NCBI GenBank assembly: GCA_003216465.1
Contig: QCIU01000009.1
Span: 1 to 53,579 of the forward strand
Reading direction: 5' to 3'
From: Prochlorococcus sp. AG-402-N10
Lineage (GTDB): Bacteria > Cyanobacteriota > Cyanobacteriia > PCC-6307 > Cyanobiaceae
Length of the DNA stretch: 53,579 nucleotides
Shown here: positions 27,509 to 37,137 of the stretch, piece after piece
How the letters are laid out: each line of letters starts with the position of its first letter
Numbering within the stretch: position 1 is the first letter of the stretch
Program-made: the position numbers and the translations under genes
Notes under the pieces: generated by a model
The model's database searches: none
The model's input: the letters and a program-made list of their open reading frames with translations, nothing else
What the model was told of the DNA's origin: nothing

Positions 27509-28984
27509 TTAGATCCTAACCCATGTTGTTAGTTCAGGCGATTGATCTATAAGTTCTATTCCTTTTTCCTTTAATGAATTTCTTATTTTATCTGCTTCTT
27601 CGTAATCTCTTTCCTTTTTTGCCATTAATCTTTTATTAATAAGTGATAGTATTTGATCTTCGTTGATTTTGTTTTCTATTACTATTACCTCTTTTTTTAA
27701 TCCAAGCACTTCGGTAAGTTCTTCCAGAGTTTTTAATGTTTCTTTAAGATAAAATTTCTCATTAGTATTTATTTTAAGGTTTTTAATTCTTTGAAATTGA
27801 TTAATAAAGTTTTTTAATGGTTTAGCTAATTCATAAATTATTGCTAAGGCTCCTGCCGTATTAAGGTCATTATTTAAAGCATTAATAAATTTTATCTTTT
27901 TTTGAGATATTTCAAAATTGATTGTTTCTTTATATTTTTCTTCAACAAATTCATTCTTTTCATTTATATTAATCGAAAGGTTTTTTTTTGTAATCTCAAA
28001 AAAAGAAAGTGCCATATTAATATTTTTCCATGCTTCGGACGCACTTCTCAAAGCCTCATCGGTGAAATCGAGGGGCTTTCTATAGTTTACGGTTAAGACA
28101 AAATATCTTAAGGTCATTGGAGTTGTTCCTGATTCTAATAAGTCTCTTATGGTAGTAAAGTTTTTCAAGGATTTACTCATCTTCTGTCCGTTTACATTGA
28201 CCATGCCATTGTGAAGCCAATAATTAGCAAGCTTTTTATTATTAGCTGATTCAGATTGTGCAATCTCATTTTCATGGTGAGGAAAAATTAGGTCAGATCC
28301 ACCTAAATGGATATCAATTGTTTCTCCTAATTCATCTTTTACCATCGCAGAACATTCAATATGCCAACCAGGTCTGCCTTCTCCCCATGGCGATTTAAAA
28401 GATGGTTCATTCTCTTTAGCATTTTTCCAAAGAGCGAAATCTTGAGGGGTCAGTTTTTTGCTTTTTTCACTCAAAGAGATTCTTCCCTGCTGATTAAAGT
28501 TTTGTTCTTGAATGTTTTGATTACTTAGTTGTCCATAGTTTTTATTTTTAATTACTGAATAATAAACGTCGCCGTCAACAGAATATGCATATCCTTTTCT
28601 TTCTAAGATTTTAATTAATTCAACGATACTAAGAATAGAGTTGGTAGCAGTTGGCATGCTGTCTGGTCTCATAATCCCTAATGCATCCATATCTTTATGA
28701 AATTCAATGATGTTCTTTTGAGAAACTTCCTGCATGGAACTATGTTCTTCTCTTGCTCTTTTTAAGATCTTGTCGTCGATATCAGTAAAATTCTGGACAA
28801 ACTTCACTTTGTAATTTCTGTAAATCAGAAACCTTCTAAGAACATCCCATGATATATAGCTTCTTGCATGCCCGAGATGACATAAATCATAAACAGTTAC
28901 TCCACAACAATATATTTTTACAACGTCATTTATTGGTTTAAAGACTTCAATATTTTTACTTAGAGAATTAAAAAACTTGATCAT
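27509..28984 (-). CDS. cysS: Cysteinyl-tRNA synthetase
   Basis: 491 residues from the ATG at 28984 (MIKFFNSLSKN). An upstream in-frame extension would overlap polA and does not match the family start. Class I landmarks are YCCGVTVYDLCHLGHARSYI with the HIGH-like HLGH, GWHIECSAM and HHENEIAQSE contributing zinc ligands, and KMSKSLKNF. It charges tRNA-Cys. It lies 25 bases downstream of polA on the same strand. Confidence 0.97.
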   Translation of the reverse strand: MIKFFNSLSKNIEVFKPINDVVKIYCCGVTVYDLCHLGHARSYISWDVLRRFLIYRNYKVKFVQNFTDIDDKILKRAREEHSSMQEVSQKNIIEFHKDMDALGIMRPDSMPTATNSILSIVELIKILERKGYAYSVDGDVYYSVIKNKNYGQLSNQNIQEQNFNQQGRISLSEKSKKLTPQDFALWKNAKENEPSFKSPWGEGRPGWHIECSAMVKDELGETIDIHLGGSDLIFPHHENEIAQSESANNKKLANYWLHNGMVNVNGQKMSKSLKNFTTIRDLLESGTTPMTLRYFVLTVNYRKPLDFTDEALRSASEAWKNINMALSFFEITKKNLSININEKNEFVEEKYKETINFEISQKKIKFINALNNDLNTAGALAIIYELAKPLKNFINQFQRIKNLKINTNEKFYLKETLKTLEELTEVLGLKKEVIVIENKINEDQILSLINKRLMAKKERDYEEADKIRNSLKEKGIELIDQSPELTTWVRI

Positions 28985-29009
28985 ATTAAAAATAGTATTT
29001 ATTGGAAAA

Positions 29010-31940
29010 TTATTTGGTTTCCATCCAATTATTTCCAACTCCGATATCGACTAGAAGTGGAACTTTTAATTTTACACAATCTTCCATAGTTTCTTTTACT
29101 AATTGGGTTGTGATATCTAAGAAATCAGGTTGGAACTCAAACAATAATTCATCATGAACCTGTAAAAGCATTTTAACTGGAATATTCATCTCTAATAATC
29201 TTTTGTTTAATTGAACCATGGCTATTTTAATAATGTCAGCACTAGAACCCTGAATAGGAGCATTTGCAGCAGCTCTTAAAGACTGAGCTTCCATTCCAGC
29301 TTTTCTAGCAGTTTGCAAATCAATTTCATACGGATCTTTTCCTATTAATCTACCAAGTCCATTTTTATCAAATTTAAATTCTCTCTTTCTTCCAAAAATA
29401 GTTTCTACATATCCTTTGGATAGAGCAAGCCTTTCTTGAAGTTCTAGAAATTTAAAAATTTTGGCATATCTTTTTTTATATTTAGTTAAAAATTCTTTTG
29501 CTTCTGCCAGACTAACCCCTGTAGAACGTGCGAATTTTTTTATTCCCATTCCATAAATAACTCCAAAATTAATTGTTTTTCCAACTCTCCTTTCGTCAGA
29601 ATTGATGTCTTTCTTTTCAAAAATTAATCGTGCTGTTAAAGAGTGAATATCATCATTATTTTGGAACGCATTTATGAGAATTTCTTCATTTGCTAGGTGA
29701 GCTAATATTCTTAATTCAATTTGAGAATAATCTGCTGATAATAATTTCCAACCTTTTTCCGGCAAGAAGGCTTTTCTTATTCTTCTACTGAATTCTGTTC
29801 TAACAGGGATATTCTGAAGATTTGGATTGCTACTGCTTAATCTCCCAGTGGCAGTAGCTGCTTGATTAAAATTAGTATGAACTCTTCCAGTCTTTTTACT
29901 AATTAAGTTGGGAAGAGCATCAATATACGTACTTAAAAGTTTACTAAGAGTTCTATGTTTTATTAAATAGGGAATTATCTCATGTTCTCCGACTAATCTT
30001 TCAAGAACAACAACATCAGTACTCCAGCCTGTTTTTGTTTTTCTTGATTTTTTTTTGTCAAGATTTAACTTTTCGAACAATATTTCACCAAGTTGTTTTG
30101 GAGAAGATAAATTAAACTCTTGCTTTGCTATTTCAAAAACATTTTTTTCAATATTTTCTAATGTACTTTTTAATTCTCCAGAAAGTTCATTTAAATAAGG
30201 GATGTCTATTCTGATACCATTCATTTCTATTTCTGATAAGACTGGCTCTAAAGGTAATTCGATTTTTTTAAATAATTTTAATAAATCCTTATTTTCATTA
30301 CTAAATCTTTCTTTAAAAATTTTTGCGATCTTGAAAGTTAGGAGCACATCATAACCACAGTAAATACTTGCTTGATTAATATCGACAAATGAAAAATCTT
30401 TATTTTTCCCAACTGTTTCTTTAAACGTAGGTGGTTTAAATCCAAATTCTCTAAAACTAATTTCACTTAATCCATGCTTTTCCGAATTATTGAGAATGTA
30501 GTCTGCCAAAAGGGTATCGAAAGTAACTCCTTTAAGATTTAGCCCATGGTTATAAAATATTTGTCTATCAAATTTACAATTTTGAAGAGTTTTTTCTTTT
30601 TCTGGATTTTCTATCCAAGATCTTAAATTAGAAAATATATCTTCAATTGCTAATTGAGTTAACTCGTCTTTTTGTGATTGATGAGCAATGGGTATATAAA
30701 ATAAATCATTAATCTGTTCGCCAAGACAAAAACCTATTCCAACAAGTTCAGCATCTAGAGGATTTAAACTATTTGTCTCAGTATCTAATGCAACGATATC
30801 CTTTGTAAGCTCTAATTTTTTAATTAGGCTATCTAGCTTTGTAAAATCATTAACTATATTAACTTTGATGCTTGGGATTTTATTTTTTGTTTCTTCTAAA
30901 TCAGTTGAGGCTGAAACTTTTAATTCTTTTTCATCTTTTTTGTTCTCATTATTTTTGTTGAAACCGCCTTTACTAAATGTTGAATTAAAAATATCAACTT
31001 GCCTCAGCAAAGTTGATAATTCAAGTTTTTGAAGAGATTCTGAGAGAGAATCTTTATTTATTTGATTGAGTTCATATCGATTACTTAATACCAGGGGTAC
31101 TTCAATATTTATCTTTGCTAAATCTCTTGAAAGGTAAGCATTAAATTTATCATTTTTTAGTTTTTCCCTAACGGCACCTTTTATAAATCCTTGATATTTT
31201 TTATCCCCATCTTGTTGAATAACCTCCAAGGTTTTGTAAATCCCGTCTAAAGTATCATTTTCTTTTAATAAATTAATTGCAGTTTTTGGTCCTACTCCTT
31301 TTATTCCTGGGATATTATCAGAACTATCCCCAGTTAATGCCTTTAAATCTACAACTCTTTCTGGATAGACTCCTAATTTTTCTTTAACTCCATTTTCATT
31401 CATTAAAGTTGGATTACCACTCTTAGCATAGGGACCTCCGCCCATATAGAGAACATAAATATCTTTTTGATCATCAACTAATTGAAATAAATCTCGATCT
31501 CCAGAAAGAATATTTACACACCAACCTTTTGAGGATGCATCATTAGCAATTGTCCCCAAAAGATCATCCGCTTCGAAGCCAGGAGATTTAAAAATAGGTA
31601 AATTAAGACTTTCTTTTAAGATGATTTCTAATTGTTCAATGTCTTGAAAAAAAACATCAGGAGCTACATCTCTATTAGCTTTATAGTTTGGATCTAATTC
31701 ATGTCTAAATGTTGGTTTTTCTGTATCAAAAGTAATGCAAACTCCTTCAGCACTTATATTTTTGCAATTTTCAAGAAGGCTTTTTAGAAATCCATAGGTA
31801 ACACTGGTTGGGAAACCTTCTTTAGTTGTTAATCCCCCATCAACCCCTTTGCTAAATGCATAGAAGCTTCTAAAAGCGAGAGAATGGCCATCAACTAAAA
31901 GTAAAATTGGTTTTTTTGAGCCTTTGGATTTCAAACTCAT
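29010..31940 (-). CDS. polA: DNA polymerase I
   Basis: 976 residues with three domains. The N-terminal 5'-3' nuclease begins LLVDGHSLAFRSFYAF and has GVCITFDTEKPTFRHE and the H3TH region LKALTGDSSDNIPGIKGVG in parts. The central 3'-5' exonuclease keeps the acidic DTET motif (VALDTETNSLNP). The C-terminal polymerase has motif A SADYSQIELRILAHL, motif B RRVGKTINFGVIYGMG and motif C QVHDELLFE. It works in Okazaki fragment processing and repair. The gene start overlaps the HlyD-like gene end by four bases. Confidence 0.97.
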   Translation of the reverse strand: MSLKSKGSKKPILLLVDGHSLAFRSFYAFSKGVDGGLTTKEGFPTSVTYGFLKSLLENCKNISAEGVCITFDTEKPTFRHELDPNYKANRDVAPDVFFQDIEQLEIILKESLNLPIFKSPGFEADDLLGTIANDASSKGWCVNILSGDRDLFQLVDDQKDIYVLYMGGGPYAKSGNPTLMNENGVKEKLGVYPERVVDLKALTGDSSDNIPGIKGVGPKTAINLLKENDTLDGIYKTLEVIQQDGDKKYQGFIKGAVREKLKNDKFNAYLSRDLAKINIEVPLVLSNRYELNQINKDSLSESLQKLELSTLLRQVDIFNSTFSKGGFNKNNENKKDEKELKVSASTDLEETKNKIPSIKVNIVNDFTKLDSLIKKLELTKDIVALDTETNSLNPLDAELVGIGFCLGEQINDLFYIPIAHQSQKDELTQLAIEDIFSNLRSWIENPEKEKTLQNCKFDRQIFYNHGLNLKGVTFDTLLADYILNNSEKHGLSEISFREFGFKPPTFKETVGKNKDFSFVDINQASIYCGYDVLLTFKIAKIFKERFSNENKDLLKLFKKIELPLEPVLSEIEMNGIRIDIPYLNELSGELKSTLENIEKNVFEIAKQEFNLSSPKQLGEILFEKLNLDKKKSRKTKTGWSTDVVVLERLVGEHEIIPYLIKHRTLSKLLSTYIDALPNLISKKTGRVHTNFNQAATATGRLSSSNPNLQNIPVRTEFSRRIRKAFLPEKGWKLLSADYSQIELRILAHLANEEILINAFQNNDDIHSLTARLIFEKKDINSDERRVGKTINFGVIYGMGIKKFARSTGVSLAEAKEFLTKYKKRYAKIFKFLELQERLALSKGYVETIFGRKREFKFDKNGLGRLIGKDPYEIDLQTARKAGMEAQSLRAAANAPIQGSSADIIKIAMVQLNKRLLEMNIPVKMLLQVHDELLFEFQPDFLDITTQLVKETMEDCVKLKVPLLVDIGVGNNWMETK

Positions 31941-32998
31941 TTTCTTTTTTTAGTCCAAGGTGGAATATCAATAAAGATTTGTTCTCCAGCTCTTAAACCT
32001 TCAATGATAGAAGTTTTATTACCGCTACTAATGCCTATTTCTATTTTTTCAAATTTAGGAGAATTATTTTTATCTACTTTCAAGACACCTTTTTCACCTT
32101 TTTCTGTGACAATTGAAACTGTAGGCACTAAGATTTTTTCTTCATTACTTTTGACTTTAAATTCAAGATCAGCAGTCATCCCTATTTTTATTTCCTCAGA
32201 TGTTTCTTTGAAATTAAGAGTTACTTCAAATGAAGTAACATTATTATCTTTAACTGCCCTTTCAGCTATTTTTTTTACTATTGCAAAGTATTTATTTGAG
32301 GGATAAGCTTCTATCCTTACAGCGGCTTCTTGGCCTATTTTTATCCTTCCAATATCACTCTCTGGTACTTTAGCAATAATCTCAATACCCTCTGATAATT
32401 CAAAAATAAAGTTTTTAGCTTTAGAGTCCGAACTTAAATTTGTACTAGGAGTAACGTATGAGCCTATCTCTGCATATTTAGCAGTTATTTTTCCTGAGTA
32501 TGGAGCTTTTATTAAATAAAAATTTTTTTCAGCTTTTGCATCACTAAATTTCGCTTCACTTGTATTGTATTTATTTTTATAGCTTTCATAATCCTCTTTA
32601 CTAACCGCCCCTTCTTTAAATAAAAATTCTCTTCTCAAATATTCAGATTTTTGGTTTTTAAAATTTAATTCGAGTTCTTCAAGCTTATAGATGAAATCAT
32701 CATCATCGAGAGTAGCTAAAATCTGATCTTTTTCTACGAGATCACCTTCCTCAACTTTGATTTCTTTAATTATTCCTTGTTTTCTTGGACCAATATTGCT
32801 TGTTCTAATAGCCTTTACTTCTCCACTAGTATTTATTGATTCAGAAAGAATTCCTTTTTCAACGGCAACTACAAAATCTGAAATATCTTTTGATTTGTTT
32901 TTCTTAAAAGAATTACTTAAAAAGACAAAAAATGTTGCTAGTACAATTAATACAATTCCACTTTTTATATTTAAATTCTTTTTTATTAAATTAAGCAT
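31937..32998 (-). CDS. HlyD/MacA-type membrane-fusion (periplasmic adaptor) protein
   Basis: 353 residues with an N-terminal membrane anchor (KSGIVLIVLATFFVFLS). The lipoyl-like half-motifs are KEIKVEEGDLVEKDQILATLDD and FYLIKAPYSGKITAKYAEIGSYV, read in parts, around a helical hairpin, and a beta-barrel domain follows. It would bridge an inner-membrane ABC transporter and an outer-membrane channel. No permease or ATPase gene is adjacent, so its partner is encoded elsewhere. It overlaps polA by four bases (ATGA). Confidence 0.88.
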   Translation of the reverse strand: MLNLIKKNLNIKSGIVLIVLATFFVFLSNSFKKNKSKDISDFVVAVEKGILSESINTSGEVKAIRTSNIGPRKQGIIKEIKVEEGDLVEKDQILATLDDDDFIYKLEELELNFKNQKSEYLRREFLFKEGAVSKEDYESYKNKYNTSEAKFSDAKAEKNFYLIKAPYSGKITAKYAEIGSYVTPSTNLSSDSKAKNFIFELSEGIEIIAKVPESDIGRIKIGQEAAVRIEAYPSNKYFAIVKKIAERAVKDNNVTSFEVTLNFKETSEEIKIGMTADLEFKVKSNEEKILVPTVSIVTEKGEKGVLKVDKNNSPKFEKIEIGISSGNKTSIIEGLRAGEQIFIDIPPWTKKRK

Positions 32999-33145
32999 AT
33001 TTTTTAGTAAGCAAGCAATTAAGGATATTTAGAAACTATAGTGAATAATCGAAACGATTATGATTAACTTATCCATGATTGGTTAAGTAAACTCTATATT
33101 ACAAGAAGATGATTCTTTGACTAATTTATCTATAAATTTTTTCAA

Positions 33146-34237
33146 ATGTTAAAAGCCGGTATTATTGGATTGCCAAATGTTGGGAAATCAACTTTATTTA
33201 ATGCACTTGTTGAAAATGCAAAAGCACAAGCTGCAAACTTTCCCTTTTGTACTATTGAGCCAAATAAAGGCATTGTTTCAGTTCCTGATCAAAGGCTGCA
33301 AGAGTTAGGTACCTTAAGCTCTAGTCAAAATATCATCCCCACAAAAATTGAATTTGTTGACATTGCAGGACTTGTTAAAGGTGCAAGTAAAGGTGAAGGT
33401 TTAGGTAATAAATTTCTATCCAACATTAGAGAAGTGGATGCAATTGTTCACGTCGTAAGATGTTTTGAAGATACTGAGGTAATTCATGTTTCAGGGAAAA
33501 TTGATCCTTTAGATGATATCGAGATTATTAATTTGGAGCTAAATTTGGCTGATTTATCTCAGCTGCATAAGAGAAGAGAAAGAATCAAGAAACAAGTTAA
33601 AACAAGTAAAGAAGCTGCGCAAGAAGATTCTTTATTAGGAAAAATTGAGGATGAGTTACAAAAAGGTCTTTCGGTAAGGTCAATATCTTTAAGTGATGAA
33701 GAAAATTTAATGATTAAACAATTGGGTTTTCTTACTGCAAAACCAATTGTTTATGCTACTAATTTAAATGAAAATGATTTAGCTGAAGGTAATGATTTTT
33801 CTCTAAAAGTTCAGAGTTTTGCAAACTCTGAAAATACAGAATGTATAAAAATTTCAGCCCAAGTTGAATCTGAATTAATAGAGTTAGAAACCGAAGATAA
33901 AAAAGACTATCTAGTTGGCTTAGGAGTAGAGGAGGGGGGATTAAGTTCTTTAATTAGATCTACTTATAAATTACTTGGATTAAAAACTTATTTTACTACT
34001 GGAGAAAAAGAGACAAAGGCATGGACTATAAAAGACGGTATGACTGCACCTCAGGCAGCAGGTGTAATTCATACTGATTTTGAAAAAGGATTTATTAGAG
34101 CCCAAACAATTTCTTACCAAAACTTAATAGATTCAGGTTCTATTGCAAATGCAAAAACTAAAGGTTTACTTAGAAGTGAAGGTAAGGAATATATTGTTAA
34201 TGAGGGTGATGTAATGGAATTCTTATTCAATGTTTGA
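33146..34237 (+). CDS. ychF: Redox-regulated ATPase/GTPase YchF
   Basis: 363 residues, full length Obg-related P-loop NTPase. G1 is [14 protein letters not shown], followed by [10 protein letters not shown] typical of YchF; G3 is [22 protein letters not shown] (in parts), and the altered G4 is VYATNLNE. The C-terminal TGS-like domain contains [11 protein letters not shown] and [11 protein letters not shown]. YchF prefers ATP and is associated with ribosomes and stress responses. Confidence 0.97.
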   Translation: MLKAGIIGLPNVGKSTLFNALVENAKAQAANFPFCTIEPNKGIVSVPDQRLQELGTLSSSQNIIPTKIEFVDIAGLVKGASKGEGLGNKFLSNIREVDAIVHVVRCFEDTEVIHVSGKIDPLDDIEIINLELNLADLSQLHKRRERIKKQVKTSKEAAQEDSLLGKIEDELQKGLSVRSISLSDEENLMIKQLGFLTAKPIVYATNLNENDLAEGNDFSLKVQSFANSENTECIKISAQVESELIELETEDKKDYLVGLGVEEGGLSSLIRSTYKLLGLKTYFTTGEKETKAWTIKDGMTAPQAAGVIHTDFEKGFIRAQTISYQNLIDSGSIANAKTKGLLRSEGKEYIVNEGDVMEFLFNV

Positions 34238-34329
34238 TTCGATAAATTTTATGATAATCAAAAGAATTCTTTTAAATTTTTATTAAATTGACTAATTTTT
34301 TTATCAAAGTAACATGACAATCACTACAC

Positions 34330-35025
34330 ATGAAAGATAAAAATACTGAGTTATCTGTTTTCTTTGAAACAGCACACGCGGAATTAGCCTCTGCCCTTGA
34401 AATGCTTGCTGCTTGCAAAGAAACTAACTCTCCAAATCAATCTTTCGGCTATTTTATGCACGCTAAGGATGAATATAATCATGCTGGATGTTTCTTTAAA
34501 ATGCTTTCTAAAAGGGGCAAGGAATCATCATTAGAAATTGCAAGGGCATTTAGATTTGTTCCTCCCTCTTTGATAACAAAAGGCTATATATCCAATAAAG
34601 GTTTTCTAATCGATACTATGAAATTAAAGGATTTCATAGCTTTTGTTTATACAAACGAACTTTTGGCTAAATCATCTTTTGAGAAGATATTAAATCTGGT
34701 TGGTCCTAGTACTAACGAAGGAGCCGCAATTTCTAACATTATGAAAGACGAATTGCGACATCATGGTATGGCTAAAAAACATTTCTTAGACCACTATCCT
34801 GCTTTACAGCCCTGGCAGCTATTGATTTATAGGATTAAAGAAACAATTAATAATAAAGGAAGAAAAATATACGATGCAAATTTAAAGTTTCTAGACAGGC
34901 TTCTTACACCCTTATATAAAAGTATGGCTTATTTGGCAGGAATTTTTGCAAGAAAACTGAATTTAACTGAATTTCAAAGAGAAGGTAAAAATCTTATGAA
35001 CATATCATCTCACTCTCTTCTATAA
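34330..35025 (+). CDS. Ferritin-like di-iron carboxylate protein
   Basis: 231 residues, helical. Two ferritin-type iron motifs can be counted: Glu18 with Glu48-x2-His51 (HAELASALE and KDEYNHAG), and Glu110 with Glu141-x2-His144 (TNELLAKS and MKDELRHHG). This is the full set of ligands for a four-helix-bundle di-iron site of the rubrerythrin/MiaE/oxygenase kind. It may be an oxygenase, desaturase or peroxidase; substrate unknown. It stands 24 bases before the carbamoyltransferase gene on the same strand, which suggests a joint role in modifying one molecule. Confidence 0.85.
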   Translation: MKDKNTELSVFFETAHAELASALEMLAACKETNSPNQSFGYFMHAKDEYNHAGCFFKMLSKRGKESSLEIARAFRFVPPSLITKGYISNKGFLIDTMKLKDFIAFVYTNELLAKSSFEKILNLVGPSTNEGAAISNIMKDELRHHGMAKKHFLDHYPALQPWQLLIYRIKETINNKGRKIYDANLKFLDRLLTPLYKSMAYLAGIFARKLNLTEFQREGKNLMNISSHSLL

Positions 35026-35049
35026 AATTTTGTCTTTAAAATAATAAAA

Positions 35050-36792
35050 ATGTTTCTTGGTGTTACTGGTTATAATCATGAATCTTCGGCTGCATTAGTT
35101 GACAAAAAAGGAGTTCTTGTTGACTACTACAGAGAAGAATCTTTAACACGAATTAAAGGTGATAAATCATTTCCAAAGAGATCAATACAAAAATTATTAG
35201 ATTCTAATAACCTCAAAATAAAGGATATTGAGAGAGTTGCATTCTATGAAAGACCATTAAGTGCTTTTCTTCATACTGTAAAAGAGGCTTCTCAATATAT
35301 GCCAAGAAGCCTTGGTCTACTTACTCACCAGTTTCGTAATTTTAATCGCTCTTCAGTATCTTGTTACTTAGATTTTGCAAGATTATTTAAAGGTTTAGAG
35401 AAAAAACTGATTTATTCTGATCACCATTTGTCTCATACACTTACAGCTCTTGCATATGCTAATACTAAAAAAGACATTTGCTCTATAGTTGTTGATGGGT
35501 TTGGGGATAGAAGCACGGCTTCAATTAGCCAAGTATTTGATCCAAATAATATTAATGAGTTGTGGGAATGTCCATACCCTATCTCTCTAGGTCTTTTCTA
35601 TTCTTCTATTACTGATTACTTAGGCTTCGCAATTAATGAAGGGGAATATAAAGTTATGGGTTTATCTTCCTTTGGAGACTCTAATAGTAAATCAGCAAAA
35701 TTGATTAGAGATCTAATGGATTGGGATTCCTACTCAAATAAATTAGTTGCGGATATGAGTTATTTTGACTATCACATTTCAACTTCGAACTCATATAGCC
35801 ACAAATTGGAAAGTTTGCTAGGACCTGCGCGAAATCCATTTATTCCACTTATCCCTGGGGACAATGATTTCCAGAGATGTGCCAATGTAGCTAGAGGAGC
35901 TCAAGATTTAACAGTTTATCTACTCCGCAAAATTTTTAATCATGCTCACCAATTAACTGGCTCTAGGAGTTTTCTTTTTTCAGGAGGGGTTTCTATGAAT
36001 TCAGCCTCAATAGATAGTCTTTCACAACTACCGTTTGTAGATGAAATAATTATTCCTCCTAGTCCAGGAGACGCTGGTTGTGCTATTGGAGCGGCTTTGT
36101 ATGGTTATTTAAAATCTAATTCTTTTAAGTATTTCAATATTGCAAAGCCCTCTTTATTTCCCTCTGTAAAAGAAATACGTAATGAAAAAGTCCTCACTGA
36201 GAAAATTATTAATGATGAATTTACTGTGTTAGAAACTAATGAAGATAATTCTTTTTTAAAAGCAGCAGAGCTTATAAGTTCAGGAGAAGTTATTGGTACA
36301 ATATTATCCCGCAGTGAGACAGGTCCAAGAGCTTTAGGGAATAGATCCTTAATATGCGATGGAACAAATAAAGATGCTGTAAAGACCTTAAATACAGTTA
36401 TTAAAAATAGAAGTCCTTTTAGACCTACCGCACCTGCAATGAGATTTGAAATTGCTAAAAAATATTATCAATTAAGGCCTGAACTTTCTGAATGCTATAA
36501 ATCTATGAGTGCAACTTGCAAATGTATTAATGATAATATTTCTTTAGAATTTCCAACAACCCACGTTGATGGAACTGCACGTATTCAAATTGTAGATAAT
36601 GAATCTTCTCTGGGTAAGCTACTATTTAAGTTAGAACCTATGAAGATAGATATTCTAGCTAATTCCTCCTTAAATGTTAGTGGAGACCCTACTTGTTTTG
36701 ATTTAATTGATGGTCTTTTGGTTTGTGCCAGAACACCATTACGTTATCTTTTGACTGACTTAGGTTTGTTAACTAAGAAAAATCTTTATTAA
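35050..36792 (+). CDS. Carbamoyltransferase (NodU/CmcH/SxtI type)
   Basis: 580 residues, normal length. The N-terminal Kae1/ASKHA-like domain has GVTGYNHESSAALV, the metal-binding SDHHLSHTLTALAYA, VVDGFGDRSTAS, EGEYKVMGLSSFGD, FSGGVSMNSA and SPGDAGCAIGAALYG. The C-terminal carbamoyltransferase domain has SETGPRALGNRSL, SPFRPTAPAMR, HVDGTARIQIV and ANSSLNVSGDP. Such enzymes use carbamoyl phosphate and ATP to carbamoylate a hydroxyl on sugars, antibiotics or toxins. The neighbouring DUF5989-like and SGNH genes suggest a surface glycan or lipid-linked target; the substrate is not deducible. Confidence 0.94.
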   Translation: MFLGVTGYNHESSAALVDKKGVLVDYYREESLTRIKGDKSFPKRSIQKLLDSNNLKIKDIERVAFYERPLSAFLHTVKEASQYMPRSLGLLTHQFRNFNRSSVSCYLDFARLFKGLEKKLIYSDHHLSHTLTALAYANTKKDICSIVVDGFGDRSTASISQVFDPNNINELWECPYPISLGLFYSSITDYLGFAINEGEYKVMGLSSFGDSNSKSAKLIRDLMDWDSYSNKLVADMSYFDYHISTSNSYSHKLESLLGPARNPFIPLIPGDNDFQRCANVARGAQDLTVYLLRKIFNHAHQLTGSRSFLFSGGVSMNSASIDSLSQLPFVDEIIIPPSPGDAGCAIGAALYGYLKSNSFKYFNIAKPSLFPSVKEIRNEKVLTEKIINDEFTVLETNEDNSFLKAAELISSGEVIGTILSRSETGPRALGNRSLICDGTNKDAVKTLNTVIKNRSPFRPTAPAMRFEIAKKYYQLRPELSECYKSMSATCKCINDNISLEFPTTHVDGTARIQIVDNESSLGKLLFKLEPMKIDILANSSLNVSGDPTCFDLIDGLLVCARTPLRYLLTDLGLLTKKNLY

Positions 36793-36797
36793 TTAAA

Positions 36798-36962
36798 ATG
36801 CTAAATTTTTTTCGGTTTTTAAAACACATAATAGTTTCAATTTGGAAAAATGCTACACCTATTCAGGCTGCTCTGATAACTGCAATTTTATTAGCAATCA
36901 CGATAATTCTGATAATAAGTGTTGTTCAAGTTATTGTTCCATTTACCTATATCGCGATTTAG
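36798..36962 (+). CDS. DUF5989/SxtK-like small membrane protein
   Basis: 54 residues, ATG at 36798, six bases after the carbamoyltransferase stop. An amphipathic, basic N-terminus (MLNFFRFLKHIIVSIWKNAT) precedes one transmembrane helix (AALITAILLAITIILIIS) and a short tail ending VPFTYIAI. Small proteins of this type (DUF5989) recur beside NodU/SxtI carbamoyltransferases and SGNH hydrolases in diverse bacteria, including as sxtK in saxitoxin clusters. The identification rests on position, size and pattern. It probably anchors or docks the carbamoyltransferase at the membrane. Confidence 0.7.
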   Translation: MLNFFRFLKHIIVSIWKNATPIQAALITAILLAITIILIISVVQVIVPFTYIAI

Positions 36963-37137
36963 CTTTGATTAATTAGAAATCTGAATTCATAAATTTTCCC
37001 TATTTATTTTAATGAGTTAGTTTTTGGTAAGGATAATTCAATAAAATTTAAATCAATTATGTTTTAAGTAGTCTTTTAAAATTGAAAGATTTTATAAATA
37101 TTTTAAAATTTATTTATAAACGATTCAAATTAGTTTT

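Noticed and set aside
28985-29038. Longer CysS start overlapping polA
   Set aside because: The extension does not resemble the family and overlaps polA; the ATG at 28984 gives a normal N-terminus.
31937-32998. Complete tripartite efflux system around the HlyD-like gene
   Set aside because: No ABC permease, ATPase, RND pump or TolC-like gene is adjacent; only the adaptor is present.
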